In this document: one piece after another, positions 12,178-24,946 of the stretch
Layout of the letters: every line of letters begins with the position of its first letter
How positions within the stretch are numbered: the stretch's first letter is position 1
Assembly (NCBI RefSeq): GCF_905475395.1
Contig: NC_058337.1
Location: forward strand, 98,388,368-98,452,367
Direction of reading: 5' to 3'
Length of the DNA stretch: 64,000 nt
Source: Chrysoperla carnea
Lineage: Eukaryota > Arthropoda > Insecta > Neuroptera > Chrysopidae
Position numbers and translations under genes: made by a program
Notes under the pieces: model-generated
Database searches by the model: none
Seen by the model: the letters and a program-made list of their open reading frames with translations, nothing else
What the model was told of the DNA's origin: nothing

Positions 12178-12432
12178 TTAGGTTAGGTTATACTGGCTGT
12201 ACACGAAAGACATATTTGGGCTATTTTACCACCTTTCCGCTGTTAATTTCATTTATCAGATTTTTAATTTCAGAGGCTGAGTGCACCTCCTTCATGCATA
12301 TACCATGCACTACACCAGCCCATCACAACTATTAATTAAATTAATTTTGGTTCGACGGCGGGAATCGAACCCGCTACTCTAAGCATTCCGCGAATGGAAT
12401 TGGTTACACCACAACCAACTGAGCTATCTTTA
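12178..12432 (-). mobile_element. tRNA-derived SINE
   Basis: Read on the minus strand, the head carries a good box A (tagctcagttggt, 12426-12414) and box B (ggttcgattcc, 12371-12361). The T arm is intact, gcggg-ttcgatt-cccgc. The acceptor stem does not pair and the region between box A and box B is irregular, so it is not a working tRNA gene. A 180-bp unrelated body follows down to a 'cctaacctaa' end near 12178. This head-plus-body layout is that of a tRNA-type SINE transcribed by RNA polymerase III and mobilised by a LINE. Confidence 0.8.
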
Positions 12433-15400
12433 ACTGTCTTTAGTCTTGCTCTTACAGATTACCTAATTAGTCTCCTTTTAATCTTCTTCTTCGTCGTGTA
12501 AGACAAAGGTGCAAAACTAATGGCTTATGCTAAGTGTGCAAGAGTATGGAAGAGTTGCGTTTACTAATCAAGTATTTTCGTGACATATAGCCAACCCATT
12601 AAACTTTCTTACGCCGTCAATTCCTTCTAGAATAGATATTTCTTAGAAAATAACGCCATTAGTGAAAAGAAGTGCACTTTAGTAATTACAGCTGATTCCT
12701 TTAGTCCCCATATAGAACATTACATATTATTATTATTATTAAATTTTGATACTAAGGAAAGTTTATTGACACTAATATACTCAGGTAAAGTTACTCAAAT
12801 GGTACCTTTGTTGTTCTTTTTTCTATGCTGTTTGTTACATGAATGAGCTTTTAATAAAGCACACAAAATGCATGCATATTCCCTATTACTTAATGTAGAT
12901 CAGGCAATAGTAGCAATATTATGTTATAGTTTGTTAATAAACCAAGCGAACAAGAGCGCTTTTTTATTTGATCCAACAACGTTACACGATTCACAAGAAT
13001 ATTTTAATAAAAATTATTTTATGTTATTAAACCTTTAGGGCACTTTTATTATAAAGAATCCAATTATCTTTCATCCTATTATAAATAATATCGATTCACT
13101 ATTCTAAACAAGCTGCAGCATCTAAGATCGTTTAAGACACAGAAATTAGTTCATTATTATGGCATACATTATTTGAGTTCACGCATAAAAAGACGATTCG
13201 ATTTTAAGAAATCGAATTTATGTGTCAACAAATTGTATACTTAAATAATATGACACAAATATTAATTATTGGCACCGTGTATGAGTTTTATTTCCGGCTA
13301 TTTCCATGGTAATCATAAACTACTTTATTAATATAATTGTATGGATGGACATATAAGTTTATGGTTTGTATACATGGATTATAAGTATTGAAAATTTAAT
13401 ATTATTTTGTAACAAATTTAAATAAATAATTAATTATTGTTAATTTACATTTAAAAAATATTATTTATGCAATTTCGTCTCTTAGTTTTACAATTTCTAA
13501 TGCAAAAAGTTTAATTGATTGGTATTTTGCATTAATTTCAATTTGACATTTTTTATACCATTTACATGCAAACAATTAAAAGTTAGTCGTATGTTAAATA
13601 AAACGCAAGATTTATTACAAATTTTCATAAGATAACAGTGCTACGGTTCATTAAGCATCTCCCTTCCACCTACAATGCTCCCTGCCAATAAGTGTACTAC
13701 AGAATGTTGTATTATTGGAATTGCAAAGGTTCGTTGTACAAAAATTTGAAAGCTAGTTCTTCATCAAGGTTTTTCCTTATAGTTAAATAAGAAGAAAATA
13801 ATGTTTAAATTGAATTCGGGTTTTGTTTTGTATGTTGGGAAAACAATCCGAGATAAAAATTTATAAAAAATGTTTCAAAATTGTATGTATAACTATATCT
13901 CGAAAATTAAATGGATATCTCGAAATTTAACTACAGGTTTATACGCATTCTATTTCTTAAAAACTTAACCTTTTCTGAAAATTTTCTGTTATATACAGAA
14001 TTTTATTAAATTCAATTCAGACTATAATATATATCAACCTTATCGCCAAAAAAAAGTTCCATATTCACCTGTCTTCCGTAATTCATTACAGAAAAAGATC
14101 CTTAACTGTCTCAAACAATTCCAATAAAATACTTGGATCCTGGCTAAAATATTTAAATCACTTAACGTAACAATGGAATTGATACCTTGCTATTCAACAA
14201 GTTATGTATTATGTTATAAAACATAAGGTAACATTTGGTATGTTAATGATAAAATCGATTTTTAAAAATTCTAACCAATATAGCAGTCAAGAAGCCGCTA
14301 TTTAGTCCAGTACCAATCAGTAGCTCATTTCCGGTTTTTTGTCCGGCTGCCTGTCCGACCATTCGCAAATGCACAAAATACAACATTCTGTCCCATCACT
14401 AATTTATACATAATAAAATATAAAATAGCGTAATAGTTAAAGTTTAATAATCATGTTTTTTTGATAATAAGTTAATGATTTATGCTTTTGGCAATATTAA
14501 TGTGTTAAAATAATTAAAATTTGTGTATTAATTATAATAATTACATCGATTTAAAAGAAAAATTTAAGTTAGTTTTTAAAGAAATTTGTTTTTTATTTCA
14601 TTTTTAATTAAAAACTTACTTTATATACCAAGTTTAAATAGATTAAATAATATAAACATAATTTATTTATTAATTAGTATTAGTATAGGTAACTTTTTTT
14701 AAAACATAGATAGATAGGTAAGTACGTTTAGACATTTAGTTATACTTTCTATTAAACTATTTGTAATAATTATTAATAATTAATTTTTTTTCTGTAAAAA
14801 GAGGTGTGTATTTTAAATACCTATTACATGTTATATACACTGTTGATTATATTTAAATTAATCAAACTATTATCATTAACAAAAATTAAAAAATAAGTGT
14901 TGATTAAGAGATTTTCTTTGATTTTTTCACAATAGGTGATAAATTATAAAGATTAAATCAGGAAAGATAAAAATTAACAGACTACCAATTCAAATAGCTT
15001 AAACTCACATGTAGAATATGATGGACCATTTTAAGCGATATTAATGGGAAAAAATTACCTTGTAGGGTAATTAAAATAAAGGAAAAATTGAGTTCCAAAG
15101 ATGAACATCTCTTAAAACCATTTTGAGGTCGTTGCTTATAAGAGATAGAATAATACTCGAAATTAAAGAGCGGTTCCTTTTAAAAAAGCAAACACCTTTT
15201 CTTTGAAACTTTTTTTCGAGAATCAATTAGTTTAAGTCAAAATTCATTGCGTATTAAAAAGTTATAAGCTTTCGCTATAACTATAAAAAGTTTACAAAAA
15301 CCCCTTTCACTTGGGTGCCAAAATTATCAATTGTAATTTAATTGTAAATATTTCCATTTTGGTAAAATTAACCAAAAATTTCAAAATTATCCTTTTCGCT

Positions 15401-16236
15401 AATTTTTTCCGGATCGTATTTTATTTGTTTGATAATGAATTTGTCCTCTCAAATATCAATTTCACATCAAATAGCGATTTCATGCATTCAACGAATATTA
15501 TGGCCGCTGGCAGGGTCAACAAAATGAATAAATTTTTGAGCTAATGAAACAGGTGAATCGTTTCCTTGCAGTACGACTAATCACCGAAACTTTATAGGTT
15601 TTCATTTGCGTGTATATGATGTATATATAATTTATTATAGGACAGGTATATTGTTTTCGTTTCATATTACGTTTCATTTAGAACAAAATATACATATAAA
15701 TCAAATATAATTAACAATTGCCTTTAGTGGATTCTAAAAACCAAACAAATAATTATTTATTTACTCATATATTTGAATATTTTATTAATAATATTTTATA
15801 AAATTAACAACTGTCTCAGATATTATAAAAATAGTAAAGACATCCGAAAAAAAGTTGGTGGATTGCCGGGTCAAGTTTTAAACGTTGTATAATTTATCAA
15901 ACAACTAATTTGAGATTGATGATCGTTGCGCGCAGAACCGAGGTTAGAACCGTACGCGTGCGGAAATAATAATAGTTTATTTATCTTTGGTATTTAACAT
16001 TAATATGAGTCTTCATATACAATTTCATCATTTATGTAATAATAATGTATATATTACCTACTTTCTTGATTATTTGAAAATATAGGCAATATTATTGCTT
16101 AAATGATGCATAATTATTATTAGCTCATGTTATATAAATGAAAAATATATATAAATCATTATGTCCTTTAAATTTATGTACCTACATTCAAAATTTTTTT
16201 AAACATTTTTAGAATCAGCAATTTATAAAATTTTAT
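12433..16236. other. Gene-free AT-rich stretch
   Basis: No gene is supported. A short run at 14325-14375 ('catttccggttttttgtccg' and following) looks like a worn fragment of repeat family A. ATT/ATA microsatellite stretches occur near 12725. The 77-codon plus-strand frame at 15311-15544 has no domain, splice partner or start context that would support a gene. Confidence 0.5.
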
Positions 16237-16440
16237 TTGGAATATACATATTTTGTGACAAATTTTTTACCAAGAAGAATTTTTTTCGAAATTGCCCTTT
16301 TTTCATTCTCGATTTATTCACTTCATTCTGGAATCAACTTGGCAATAGCAAGGATCTTATCTCAAAATACAACAAACATCAAAGAAACAACAAGGAAGCG
16401 TAAAGTGAAATACTCAAGAAAAAAAGGAAAATTTTAGGAA
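16237..16440 (+). other. Short open frame upstream of LINE scrap, unassigned
   Basis: A 66-codon plus-strand frame ends in a strongly basic tail (KETTRKRKVKYSRKKGKF). It directly precedes a LINE reverse-transcriptase fragment, so it may be part of the same decayed element or plain chance. I do not recognise it and do not claim it as a gene. Confidence 0.2.
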
Positions 16441-16496
16441 GAAGAAAAATTGAAGTAATGAACAAACAGTTACAACTATCCTAGGCTATGAAAATA

Positions 16497-16808
16497 TGGG
16501 CTGATCACTTTCAAGAGCTGCTCAACAGACATCATCCTGAAAAAAAACATGGCTCTAATAGACAATTCAATAGCCTTCCATGTCCCTATTACAACAGAGG
16601 AAAAAATGAAATCAATAGCCCGATCGTGATGAAGTAAAAAGAATAACCATACAAAGAATGAAGAATAGTCACGCGCCTCGTGAAGATGGAATAGTTGTTG
16701 AACTTCGTAATTACGAGAAGGAACCAGCCGATACTGACTTGACAAACATTATTCAAAAATTATGGACAACAGAAAAAATACCAACAACCTGGATATATCG
16801 GACGCTTT
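16497..16808 (+). mobile_element. LINE fragment, start of reverse transcriptase domain
   Basis: The plus-strand translation contains, in order, 'WADHFQELLN' and then, in another frame, 'IQRMKNSHAPREDGIVVELR', 'IIQKLWTTEKIPTTW'. This is the order at the start of a non-LTR reverse transcriptase (usually W..YF..LLN, then I..LK...APG.DGI..E.., then ...W....IP..W), best fitting RTE- or Jockey-like LINEs. The G of the usual APGEDGI is R here. The reading frame is broken by at least one frameshift and stops, and the fragment ends before the catalytic core. It is a dead scrap. Confidence 0.8.
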
Positions 16809-16827
16809 GACAATTATAGAAATATCA

Positions 16828-16885
16828 CAAAACAATAGAATCAAGTAAATTTCCCATCACAAAACAATAGAATCAAGTAAATTTC
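16828..16885. repeat. Tandem duplication of about 29 bp
   Basis: The word beginning 'atcacaaaacaatagaatca' is present twice in tandem, the units joined by 'ccc'-'atc', right at the 3' edge of the LINE scrap. It is a local duplication, perhaps replication slippage after the LINE insertion. Confidence 0.75.
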
Positions 16886-18900
16886 GAATAAAAAAATTAG
16901 CAAATATCAATAGAGAAGGGAGAGGCACGGCGAATCAACTGTTTGTAGTCAGATAAGTCCTGGAAAAGTTCTTCAAGTGTGACATTGATCTTTACATTAT
17001 TTCCTACAAAAAAATTTTTTTTAGTAATATACTTTTTGAGCATTGATCGTCTGACATTGGGCATCAGGTATCGCACAATGCACATTCAATGAATTATTTG
17101 TGTGGTATTCAAAGCTATTTTATTGCAAAGTCATCATGTTCTAATTAGCCACGTGTGGTGAAAACAAAATCTTGTTCATCCTCCTCAATGACTGACGCCA
17201 TACATGTTCCATATTATAATATCTACTCTTATAATTCTTTACGTTAAGGGAGTATTCTAGAGAGGCATGCATTTCGGGTATTTTCTCATTATAAAATCAA
17301 AATCTACTTGAAGCATCCCTTGATCTATTTTGACTCGCATGTTATCTAAATATACAGATCCCAAAAATAATATTCATCTCTTCAAACTTTAAATCCCATA
17401 ATCGAGGGAGGGTTTCAAATTCGTTCCTATTCTTAGATCAATTTTTTTTATTATAAATGTGAATTTCGACTACAATGTAGTCACCATCAGTATGAATTAG
17501 CTATTTGTTAGTATTCTCCTGAAAAATATTACTTTTCGCTAATTTGGTGACTGTTTCACAGCAATTTTTTGTTATTCTATCTCTTACCTACCTGTTAGGA
17601 TTTAAATTGATTATTAAAGCAGCCTGGAGAACTAGGTTCAATCTGATGTCAGAACATGATATCCTCCATCAAATTCAAACTTGTGTGTAAGCTATTTTTT
17701 GATTGGTTAACTACAAAACGAGATATTTACAGTGTACAGATTAAAATGGCCCACACTGTACGCAGGAATAGTGAATAGTTTATTTTAAGATATTTCCAAA
17801 TATTTTCAATGGTATTTGCAGTTCTTATGCTAAAACTATGGTAAAAATTACTTTTCGACTGAATTTAACGAATTTTTTTTCACAGACCGTTTAAAACACG
17901 AAATAATTAATGCCTATGTTCCCAATTTTGATCAATTTATGTCAAAATTAATATCTCAAAAACAAAACGACGTGGTGCTATTTATTTCTAAATTTCTAAA
18001 AATTTTTTTAACTCTTCTACCTTTTTGTTCAATTCTGTCGAGAGAGAGAGAGAGAGAGAGAGAGAGTAGCTGAAAGAACATTGAGTTGACTCTCGAAATC
18101 CTGAACTATGAAGCTGATTATCTCACAATCTAAACGATCAAAAATTTTTCAACTTCGTGATCTCACAGTTTATATTATTCTTAGTCTTTGAAAAAAAATA
18201 GCCCAAATCTGTTGGCAAGTGCTTTCATGCTAGAAATACTTTTAGTAAATATTCTAATAGCTCACAACTTTAAAAAAATATATTATTTTTAAAAATACCA
18301 ACCCATAAAACTCCCTTAACATCATAGAAGTAACCAACAACAACAACAAAGAAAAACAATACTTTGTGTTATTATTATTATTATTCAGTAATATTATAAT
18401 ATAAATTAAACCATATTAATTCTATTATATTATTATTTATATAAAAAATAAATAAATAAAAAGAAACGTACAATGGCTATAACAATAGAAATTATGTTGA
18501 TGAAGACTTCATCAACTTGTAATTTTTAAACTAAAACCAGCGTTTGTTATACAGGGTGTTTGGTGATTCGATAGCGACCTTCAGATTTATACTAGAGCAC
18601 ATTTACAAAAAATATGACCAATAAAATATAAGCCGAAATTGTATGGCTCTCGAGAGCAACTTTTAAGTTTGTCATGCGGTCGAAATTTTTTATTATGAAG
18701 GAATTAGTTCTAGGATAAGGCACTCCTCCCACTGGTGAGAGGGTATACATTCTATAACTTTATTTTTTCTTTCGAAGTTCTAATCTTCAAAATCCAATAG
18801 GTTTTCACAACGCTCAAGTAAATCCGCATTTAACACATGGACTCTCCTATTATACGTATACTAGCAAAGATATTTAAAATTTTGAATATCTCCATTGTAA
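16886..18900. other. No gene; GA microsatellite and an insect-type repeat start
   Basis: A (GA)13 run lies at 18040-18066. ATT and CAA microsatellites occur near 18335-18385. At 18551 a sequence starting 'acagggtgtttggtgattcg' and running on for about 200 bp resembles the ends of common insect interspersed repeats, but I could not find its other end. No protein-coding gene is supported. Confidence 0.5.
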
Positions 18901-19380
18901 TAGTACAGTAAAAGATGTTACAAGAATCGGCTGATAAAGGAAAATGATTTCCTCGCATTTTGCTAAAACTTTATAGAATATGATTCTTAGGTGTCAAATA
19001 TCATGAGTAACGCATGAGTTAGTGGCGTAAATGTTTCTATTTGTTATTAAACAATATATTTTTAATTCAATGAAACGATCAATCTTAAGATTCGCTTAAA
19101 AAAATAGTAATTAGGCAACTTGTATGACGTAAATTTCAAATAATTTGTCAAATAATCGAAAACTATTATATATGTATAACGTACACGTAATTCAAGTTGC
19201 CTATTTATTAATTTTGTAAGTCAATTTTAACATTAACCGTTCCATTGAATTAACAATTTATTGTTTATTAATAAATAGAAATATTTGCGACACTAACTTA
19301 TGCGTTGCTAATGATATTTGACACCTAAAAAAAACATGTCATTCATTTTCCTTCATTTGTAACATCTTTAACTGTACTAT
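18901..19380. mobile_element. Foldback MITE family E, copy 2 (480 bp)
   Basis: This starts 'tagtacagtaaaagatgtt' and ends with the complement 'aacatctttaactgtacta' at 19380, with TA at both ends. The internal sequence follows copy 1 (10798-11267) in the same order and the same orientation. The arms are mutually complementary, so most of the element folds on itself. The two copies differ by many substitutions and small indels, so neither is a very recent insertion. Confidence 0.9.
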
Positions 19381-22300
19381 TATTACACTTAAGTAAAATC
19401 TAAATGATTATGATAATCAATATTGAATTACCAAAACAATAATTTATCCACTTATATAATTATTGATGTGGTCTCTAAAGGTCATATCCACTTCGAATTA
19501 TTCATCATTCGTATGCCACCAATCAAAATAAAATGACATAAGTATTTGTAATAAAATAAATATTATTTAGTTAGATTTCATTTCAAAATAATAATAATGT
19601 TCTTTCTATTTATTTCCAAAAGATAAAATTTTTATGATGCATATGAATCACAGTTGGAGACAATTTTGAATATACTAAAATATTTAGTGCAAATAAGCCG
19701 CTCAATAATTTTAGAATATTATCAGGTAGTCAAATAAAATGTATAAATTTTTGCATATTAAATAGTACAGAGACGTATTTAGAATTCTGCAATACAACAA
19801 GACAAATAAGTAAAGTGTTGTTGTACAGTGTGATATATATTTTGATACACTTTTAAACTAGCTGTTAAATCACCACTCGGGGCTCTAAAATCATCTTTCA
19901 TGTGACAAAGATTCAATATTATATTCCCGCTGAACGAAATGAGGCGTTATACGGTCAATGGAAGTATTGGAATGTTCAGTATTTAAGGGAGAGTTGTATA
20001 AAATGATACCTGTAGGTAAAAGAATCCCTTTTTCGTGGACCATAAAGGCATGAAGCAGTTTTCGTAATTTTTATTTTTATGTTTTTATTAAAATTTTAAA
20101 AATAAATATTTCTAATTTTTAAAATCTGTCTGATTGACTTAAAACTTTGTCAACTAATTGCTTGACCTTGCGCGAAGATTAAAGACTATAATGTACCTCT
20201 AGTGCAAGCACGGTGGCCGATAGCCAAGGGATGGAAGTAAACTTGGTATTTAGGAGGTGGGCTATCCGGGAGCAAGTGAGTTAAAGGATAGCATATGGTG
20301 GATTTGTCCTTGGGATTGTCTCTTAAATTAATAAAACTACATAGAGAGATATTCATAAAACGACATCGAGCGATTTTTCGGTATCGCAACGGATCCTATG
20401 GTCTAAATGTGTTCCACTCCAGGACTGCCATTCTAACCTAACCTAGCCTAACCTAACATAGAGAAAACAGAAAACTCAGCAAAGCGAGTATTTGCAGCTT
20501 ATTAAAAATAAAAATTTCCAAATGAATGAATTTTATAATTGAACACCTAAGAATTTGTACATCGTAAATCATACTCATAACTAAATCACGATATTCAGAT
20601 TCTTCTAATCAACAACATTTTCAAATCTAATTAAGCTACTGTCGGTAATGTATTTCGTTGTTATATCTATAGACAAGTGTATTATGTTTAAAAAATTGTA
20701 GGATTGCCAACTCATGCTCACCTATTAATATTTAAATAATTATATCAAGACTATCTCAAGAGATCTACTCAAAAAAGAAGGTTTTTGTGTATGTATCAGT
20801 CTTATACAAAGCTAATCATGTAATATTGAAACTATCTAGAAATTGTATTGTGTATTATATTGAAGTAATGCCTTACTTCCGTAATCAATTTCTTTTTATA
20901 GAACATTCATCAAATCGCAGATATTAATACTCTGTGGGTCTTAGTCTTTGAACTTCGCGTCGAGTATTGAGAGTCATTTTGGCCCCAGAAGTAATAACAG
21001 TGAAATTGGTAAGCTCTGTAACAGACAGGATGTAAATTTCTTTAATGCACAGTGAATCATTACGCCACAGCCGTTCGTTGATATTTTAATTTGATGAAAC
21101 GGCTTGTAAGACTATAAGAAATTCTCTGAACAAATACTTCTTCTCTGACTTTTCTCGTCAAATGAAAAATTCACGAGATATAAACACCTGCACGTGTTTA
21201 GAGCTATGCATTTTAATGCCCCATTGATTATGAGACTGAAACATTTTTAAATTGCATGTTGATAAGAGCTGTATTATGTTATAAAAATTATAGTTAATTA
21301 CCGCCTGCAGGGAAAAAGCGTGAACAAAAGTTAATTTTTGTGTAATTCATCTAAATGCCATTTTTATTACACATCTTAAATCGAATCACACTATGAGTGA
21401 TACTCGAGAGGCATTTGATCTTTAGTATTAGGTGCCGGCTACCCTACCTATGGTTTTCTATCGGGATAGTTCCAAACTAATCCAACCATAGCTGCATACC
21501 TCCCCCTTCCTTTCTCTTTTTCCTATTTCTTTTTATGACATGTTCTGTATAAATGAACAAGGGAAAAAAAGCTTTTTTTTTGCAAAAGATTTTTTAATAT
21601 TGAGTTATTAATATTTTTACTCGTTCAATTCTTCATATTTTGATTTAATCGAAAAATTTTATCGCAGAATATTTGGAAAATAGTTTTATTTGAAGATAAT
21701 TGAATTAAAAATTGATTAATTTCCATAAGTTGTTCAAATTAGCTCATAAAATTTGAAGAAATTTCACTTATTGTACTAAGCTTTTTTATGCTAATTTATT
21801 AAAAACAAGACTGCTATTAACATTTAAACTCAGAATTTCGCACAAAAAACAGTGCAATTACAATTAGGAGCCGTAAGGTTATTTCTTATAATTCAAATTC
21901 TGTATATCTTTCATCTTGCCACTTATTGCTCACTTTGCTTGTGCAAAACTTTAATTGGTTCGTAACAACCCTTGATTGTGTCTTAAAGTTTCTGTCCAAA
22001 TAATGGAAGTGAATATGATGATTTTTTTTACATCTACAGAGGAATTCTTCAATATTTTTTAATATAATAATTAAGTTTTAATTTATTTTTGATTTCAATC
22101 TCTAATAAGTATATTGATGTATATATTTTTTTTTAATCGAATAAATGAAAAAGTTGATCTCGTTTTTTATATTTTTAATAGTTTGTAATAATATGTTATA
22201 ATTACAATTTATTTTTGATAAGCATTAAAATTTAAAAAAAATATAATATTAAAAAAAAAAAAAAAAAACAAAGATACTATTATTATTGGTAGCTTCTTTA

Positions 22301-22445
22301 TGGATGTAATAAACACTACTGAATTTTTATTATTAACTAGCCGATGCCCGCGATCATTGTATATCATTTATAGGTCGTAATTTAATGAAATTAAGAATTC
22401 TAAATCAGTAAGTTACTTAATTCACAACTTAAGTTGTTTCCGAGG
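19381..22445. other. No gene; putative interspersed repeat at 20190-20456
   Basis: At 20190-20456 a segment of ordinary GC content, unlike its AT-rich flanks, ends in a run of CCTAA-type pentamers at 20437-20456. On the minus strand it reads as a short element starting at the pentamer run; I take it as an unidentified interspersed repeat. A poly-A run of 18 lies near 22251-22268 and 'actagccgatgcccgcg' near 22336 recalls ends of insect repeats. No gene is supported. Confidence 0.45.
20437..20456. repeat. Short interstitial CCTAA (telomere-type) run
   Basis: Four pentamer units, CCTAA-CCTAG-CCTAA-CCTAA, lie at the end of a probable interspersed repeat. CCTAA/TTAGG is the ancestral insect telomere unit. 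The run is too short to mean a former chromosome end and more likely belongs to the repeat's terminus; the SINE at 12178 also ends in two such units. Confidence 0.6.
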
Positions 22446-22640
22446 ATGATAGACAAACAATGGTCGGTTTTATTATACAAACGCAAAGAAATCTCAATAA
22501 AAAGCAAAAATGTAGAAGATGCTTGTAATATGCACAGTCACGACGAACAACTTTTTACAAACAGATTGATTGATGAATCAAGTCCAACTGTCCTTCCTCA
22601 AAAAGTGATCGATTTAGGAAAAAATAAACCGAGAAAATAG
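22446..22640 (+). CDS. Small open frame of unknown nature (64 aa)
   Basis: An ATG-led frame of 64 codons with a hydrophilic, mixed composition (for example 'MIDKQWSVLLYKRKEIS' at the start and 'LGKNKPRK' at the end) stands out from the AT-rich surroundings by more even codon use. I do not recognise a domain. It lies about 110 bp after a repeat-end-like sequence (22336) and could be part of a transposon or a processed fragment of a host gene. No splice partner, poly-A signal or paralogue is visible in the window. Confidence 0.25.
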   Translation: MIDKQWSVLLYKRKEISIKSKNVEDACNMHSHDEQLFTNRLIDESSPTVLPQKVIDLGKNKPRK

Positions 22641-23617
22641 ACCGAACAAAATTTCTGTACTAGTGTCCCATTTTTGAACGCAAGAGCTAAATACTTCAGA
22701 ACCCAACCAACTCCTCTATAGTCGACAAACTCAACCCAACCAACTCGTAATTACAGCATAAAAATCTGAAAGTTACTCAAAAGTGTACACTATTAACCAG
22801 TTTTACCATAATTTCGTAAAAAGTTTAATTTTTTTAACTGAAACTACAAGGGTTAAAGGACGTTTCACATAGAAAATCCTTATAGAAAATGGATGCCAGT
22901 CAAAATTTCTGAAATCTTAGATTCTAATAATACACAGGCTAACAAAATATTAAGATTTTATCTTGTCAAAGGGTACAAATGCGTGTTTCAATTTCTAAAT
23001 TATGCGAGATAGCGACAATTTTCAAATATCACTATGTACATGGAAGTGTATAAGGGTATGTAGTTGTGAAAATTATTTAATCCAAGATTTCAGCATTATA
23101 CCGCTAATGTGGCAGATTGAAAATAAAACTATACCTTATTATGTTTTTTCCAACTTTGTCAATTAAAATATCTAAATTACTCTCCGGTCATTCTCTTCAA
23201 TCAGAATACGAAAAGACATATTTACAAAATTTAGAAACACAGGTAATTTAACCGAAAAATAAATCAAAAGCCTGGGTCTCAGTTACTGCTCAGTAGGAAA
23301 TAACTGACCTCACATAAAGGTATTCTATTATTTGCTATAACGTAGACGTTAATATTTTTAAATACATCTCTGTAATATTTTTATTTAATAATCCAATACT
23401 TTAATCTGATTTTAACAATACTTTTATTTCTAAAATTCTATCTTTTTTTAGTTTAACATTATTTTAACTCAAAATTACTATCTGCTAAAATTGTACAAAA
23501 TATAAATACGAATAATTTAAAATTTTTGTCAGTGATTTGAAATTCAGATTTACCTACTAGCTGCTTGTGTCTTTTACAATTGATTGTTTTTGTGTCTCAA
23601 TTAGTTTAGATCCAAAA
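22641..23617. other. No gene seen
   Basis: AT-rich spacer between the small frame at 22446 and the small two-exon gene at 23618. It probably includes the promoter of the latter; I see no firm core promoter motif. Confidence 0.4.
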
Positions 23618-23967
23618 ATGTATCCAAGAACTTCAAGTCCATATCAATCTAATCGTAATATTTGGCAATCTAGTAACATTGATGATGTGGATTACATAAA
23701 TTTTAAATTACATTTAGAACGAAAATTTTGTAGTGATATGCAAATTTCAAATTCGAATAAAATTCAACATACCATATGGAAATTTTTTTGTAACGGCACT
23801 AATAAATTATGTAAGTTTTTCTATATTCTTATTTACATTTTTTTACTTATTAATTTATTTTTTATGTTTAATATTTTTTTATAGTGAATAAATTAACAAT
23901 GGCTGTTTTAAATTACTTTTCGCAATTATGGAAATGGAAAAGTAATTTGTTCCAACCTTGCTATTAA
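23618..23967 (+). CDS. Predicted two-exon micro-protein (91 aa), unrecognised
   Basis: Exon 1 runs from ATG 23618 to 23810 and is followed by a strong donor (gtaagt). A 74-bp intron ends at an atag acceptor, and exon 2 runs 23885-23967 to a TAA stop. The split codon (T|TG) keeps the frame open. The predicted protein starts MYPRTSSPYQSNRNIWQ, has a hydrophilic middle and ends in a short aromatic region (LNYFSQLWKWKSNLFQPCY). There is no signal peptide or membrane segment once the intron is removed. I do not recognise a family. It lies about 1 kb upstream, same strand, of the unrecognised 315-aa gene; direct splicing of exon 1 into that gene's second exon would break the frame. It could be an independent gene or a non-coding first exon. 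Confidence 0.45.
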
Positions 23968-24946
23968 TGTTTAAAAATTGCTAACAATATTTGGAAATTT
24001 GCTGTTCGAAAAAATTTTCTGGATGAGTGTAAACTAGTGTTGATGTAGACTAAGAATTTTGTATTAAGTTATTAATTATTATTTTTTTTTTTTTTAAATT
24101 AAGGATGTTTGAGAGGAAAAAATTATTAATATATCTCGATTCTATTTATTTTAAAATTATTAACATTTTTTTTTTGTAAATTTTTAACACCAAATGTGAA
24201 AATTTTTAATTTTTTTAATTCAGTCTCAATAAATGAAATTTGATAGAGTATTTTTTACAAGCTCCTCAAGAACTTTGGAAAATATGGAAATTTTTCTATT
24301 AAATTTTTATAATAAGAGTAAGATACTCACTTTTTAACAATTTGTTATTATCAAAGCTAAATCATTTGAATGGCTTAGTAATTTTAAGATTTTCTATATG
24401 GGCATTGGAGAGCGAATGAGAATTAGTCTATATATTCATTGGAAACTGAATAAAAGAAATTTCGGCAAAAATTAAATAATAATTAATGTAATTAAATTTT
24501 TAAATTACAGTTTCAGTAATTTATTAATAATTTTTTTTACCATAACAATTAAAATTTCATAAAGTTTTGTATATCTCTCATTCATATTTATTTATAATAT
24601 ATTAAAGCAATTTTTGTATGTTAAAAAAAAATAATTTTTGTTCAAAAATATATATTAAAATTTATGTAATTTATTAAAAAACTGTACGTAATACTTTATT
24701 GTGTAAAAATCCCTTTTACCCAATAATTTAAAATTATCAGTTACAATTTTGTTAATCCTTATGGTTTATTCATAAAAGGTGGGGGATGCAAATTTTTACC
24801 AAAAAAATTGACCTGGGAATAATCATAACTTTTAATTTTAATATGTCATTGCATTTTGAAATTAAATTATCAAGTACTTGTACATATTTAAATAAAATAA
24901 AATTCTGGTGTTTTGTGTATTGTTGTGAATAATTTACTGACAACAA
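23968..24946. other. AT-rich spacer before the 315-aa gene
   Basis: About 1 kb, strongly AT-rich, with no open frame worth calling. It should include the promoter and 5' leader of the gene starting at 24947. Confidence 0.45.

Noticed and set aside
12345-12432. A tRNA gene on the minus strand
   Set aside because: Box A, box B and the T arm are good, but the acceptor stem does not pair and a non-tRNA body follows, so it is the head of a SINE.
13285-13300. X-box-like 'atttccatggtaat'
   Set aside because: Two mismatches to the consensus and no gene nearby.
20437-20456. A former chromosome end or telomere fusion
   Set aside because: Only four CCTAA-type units, at the edge of a probable interspersed repeat.
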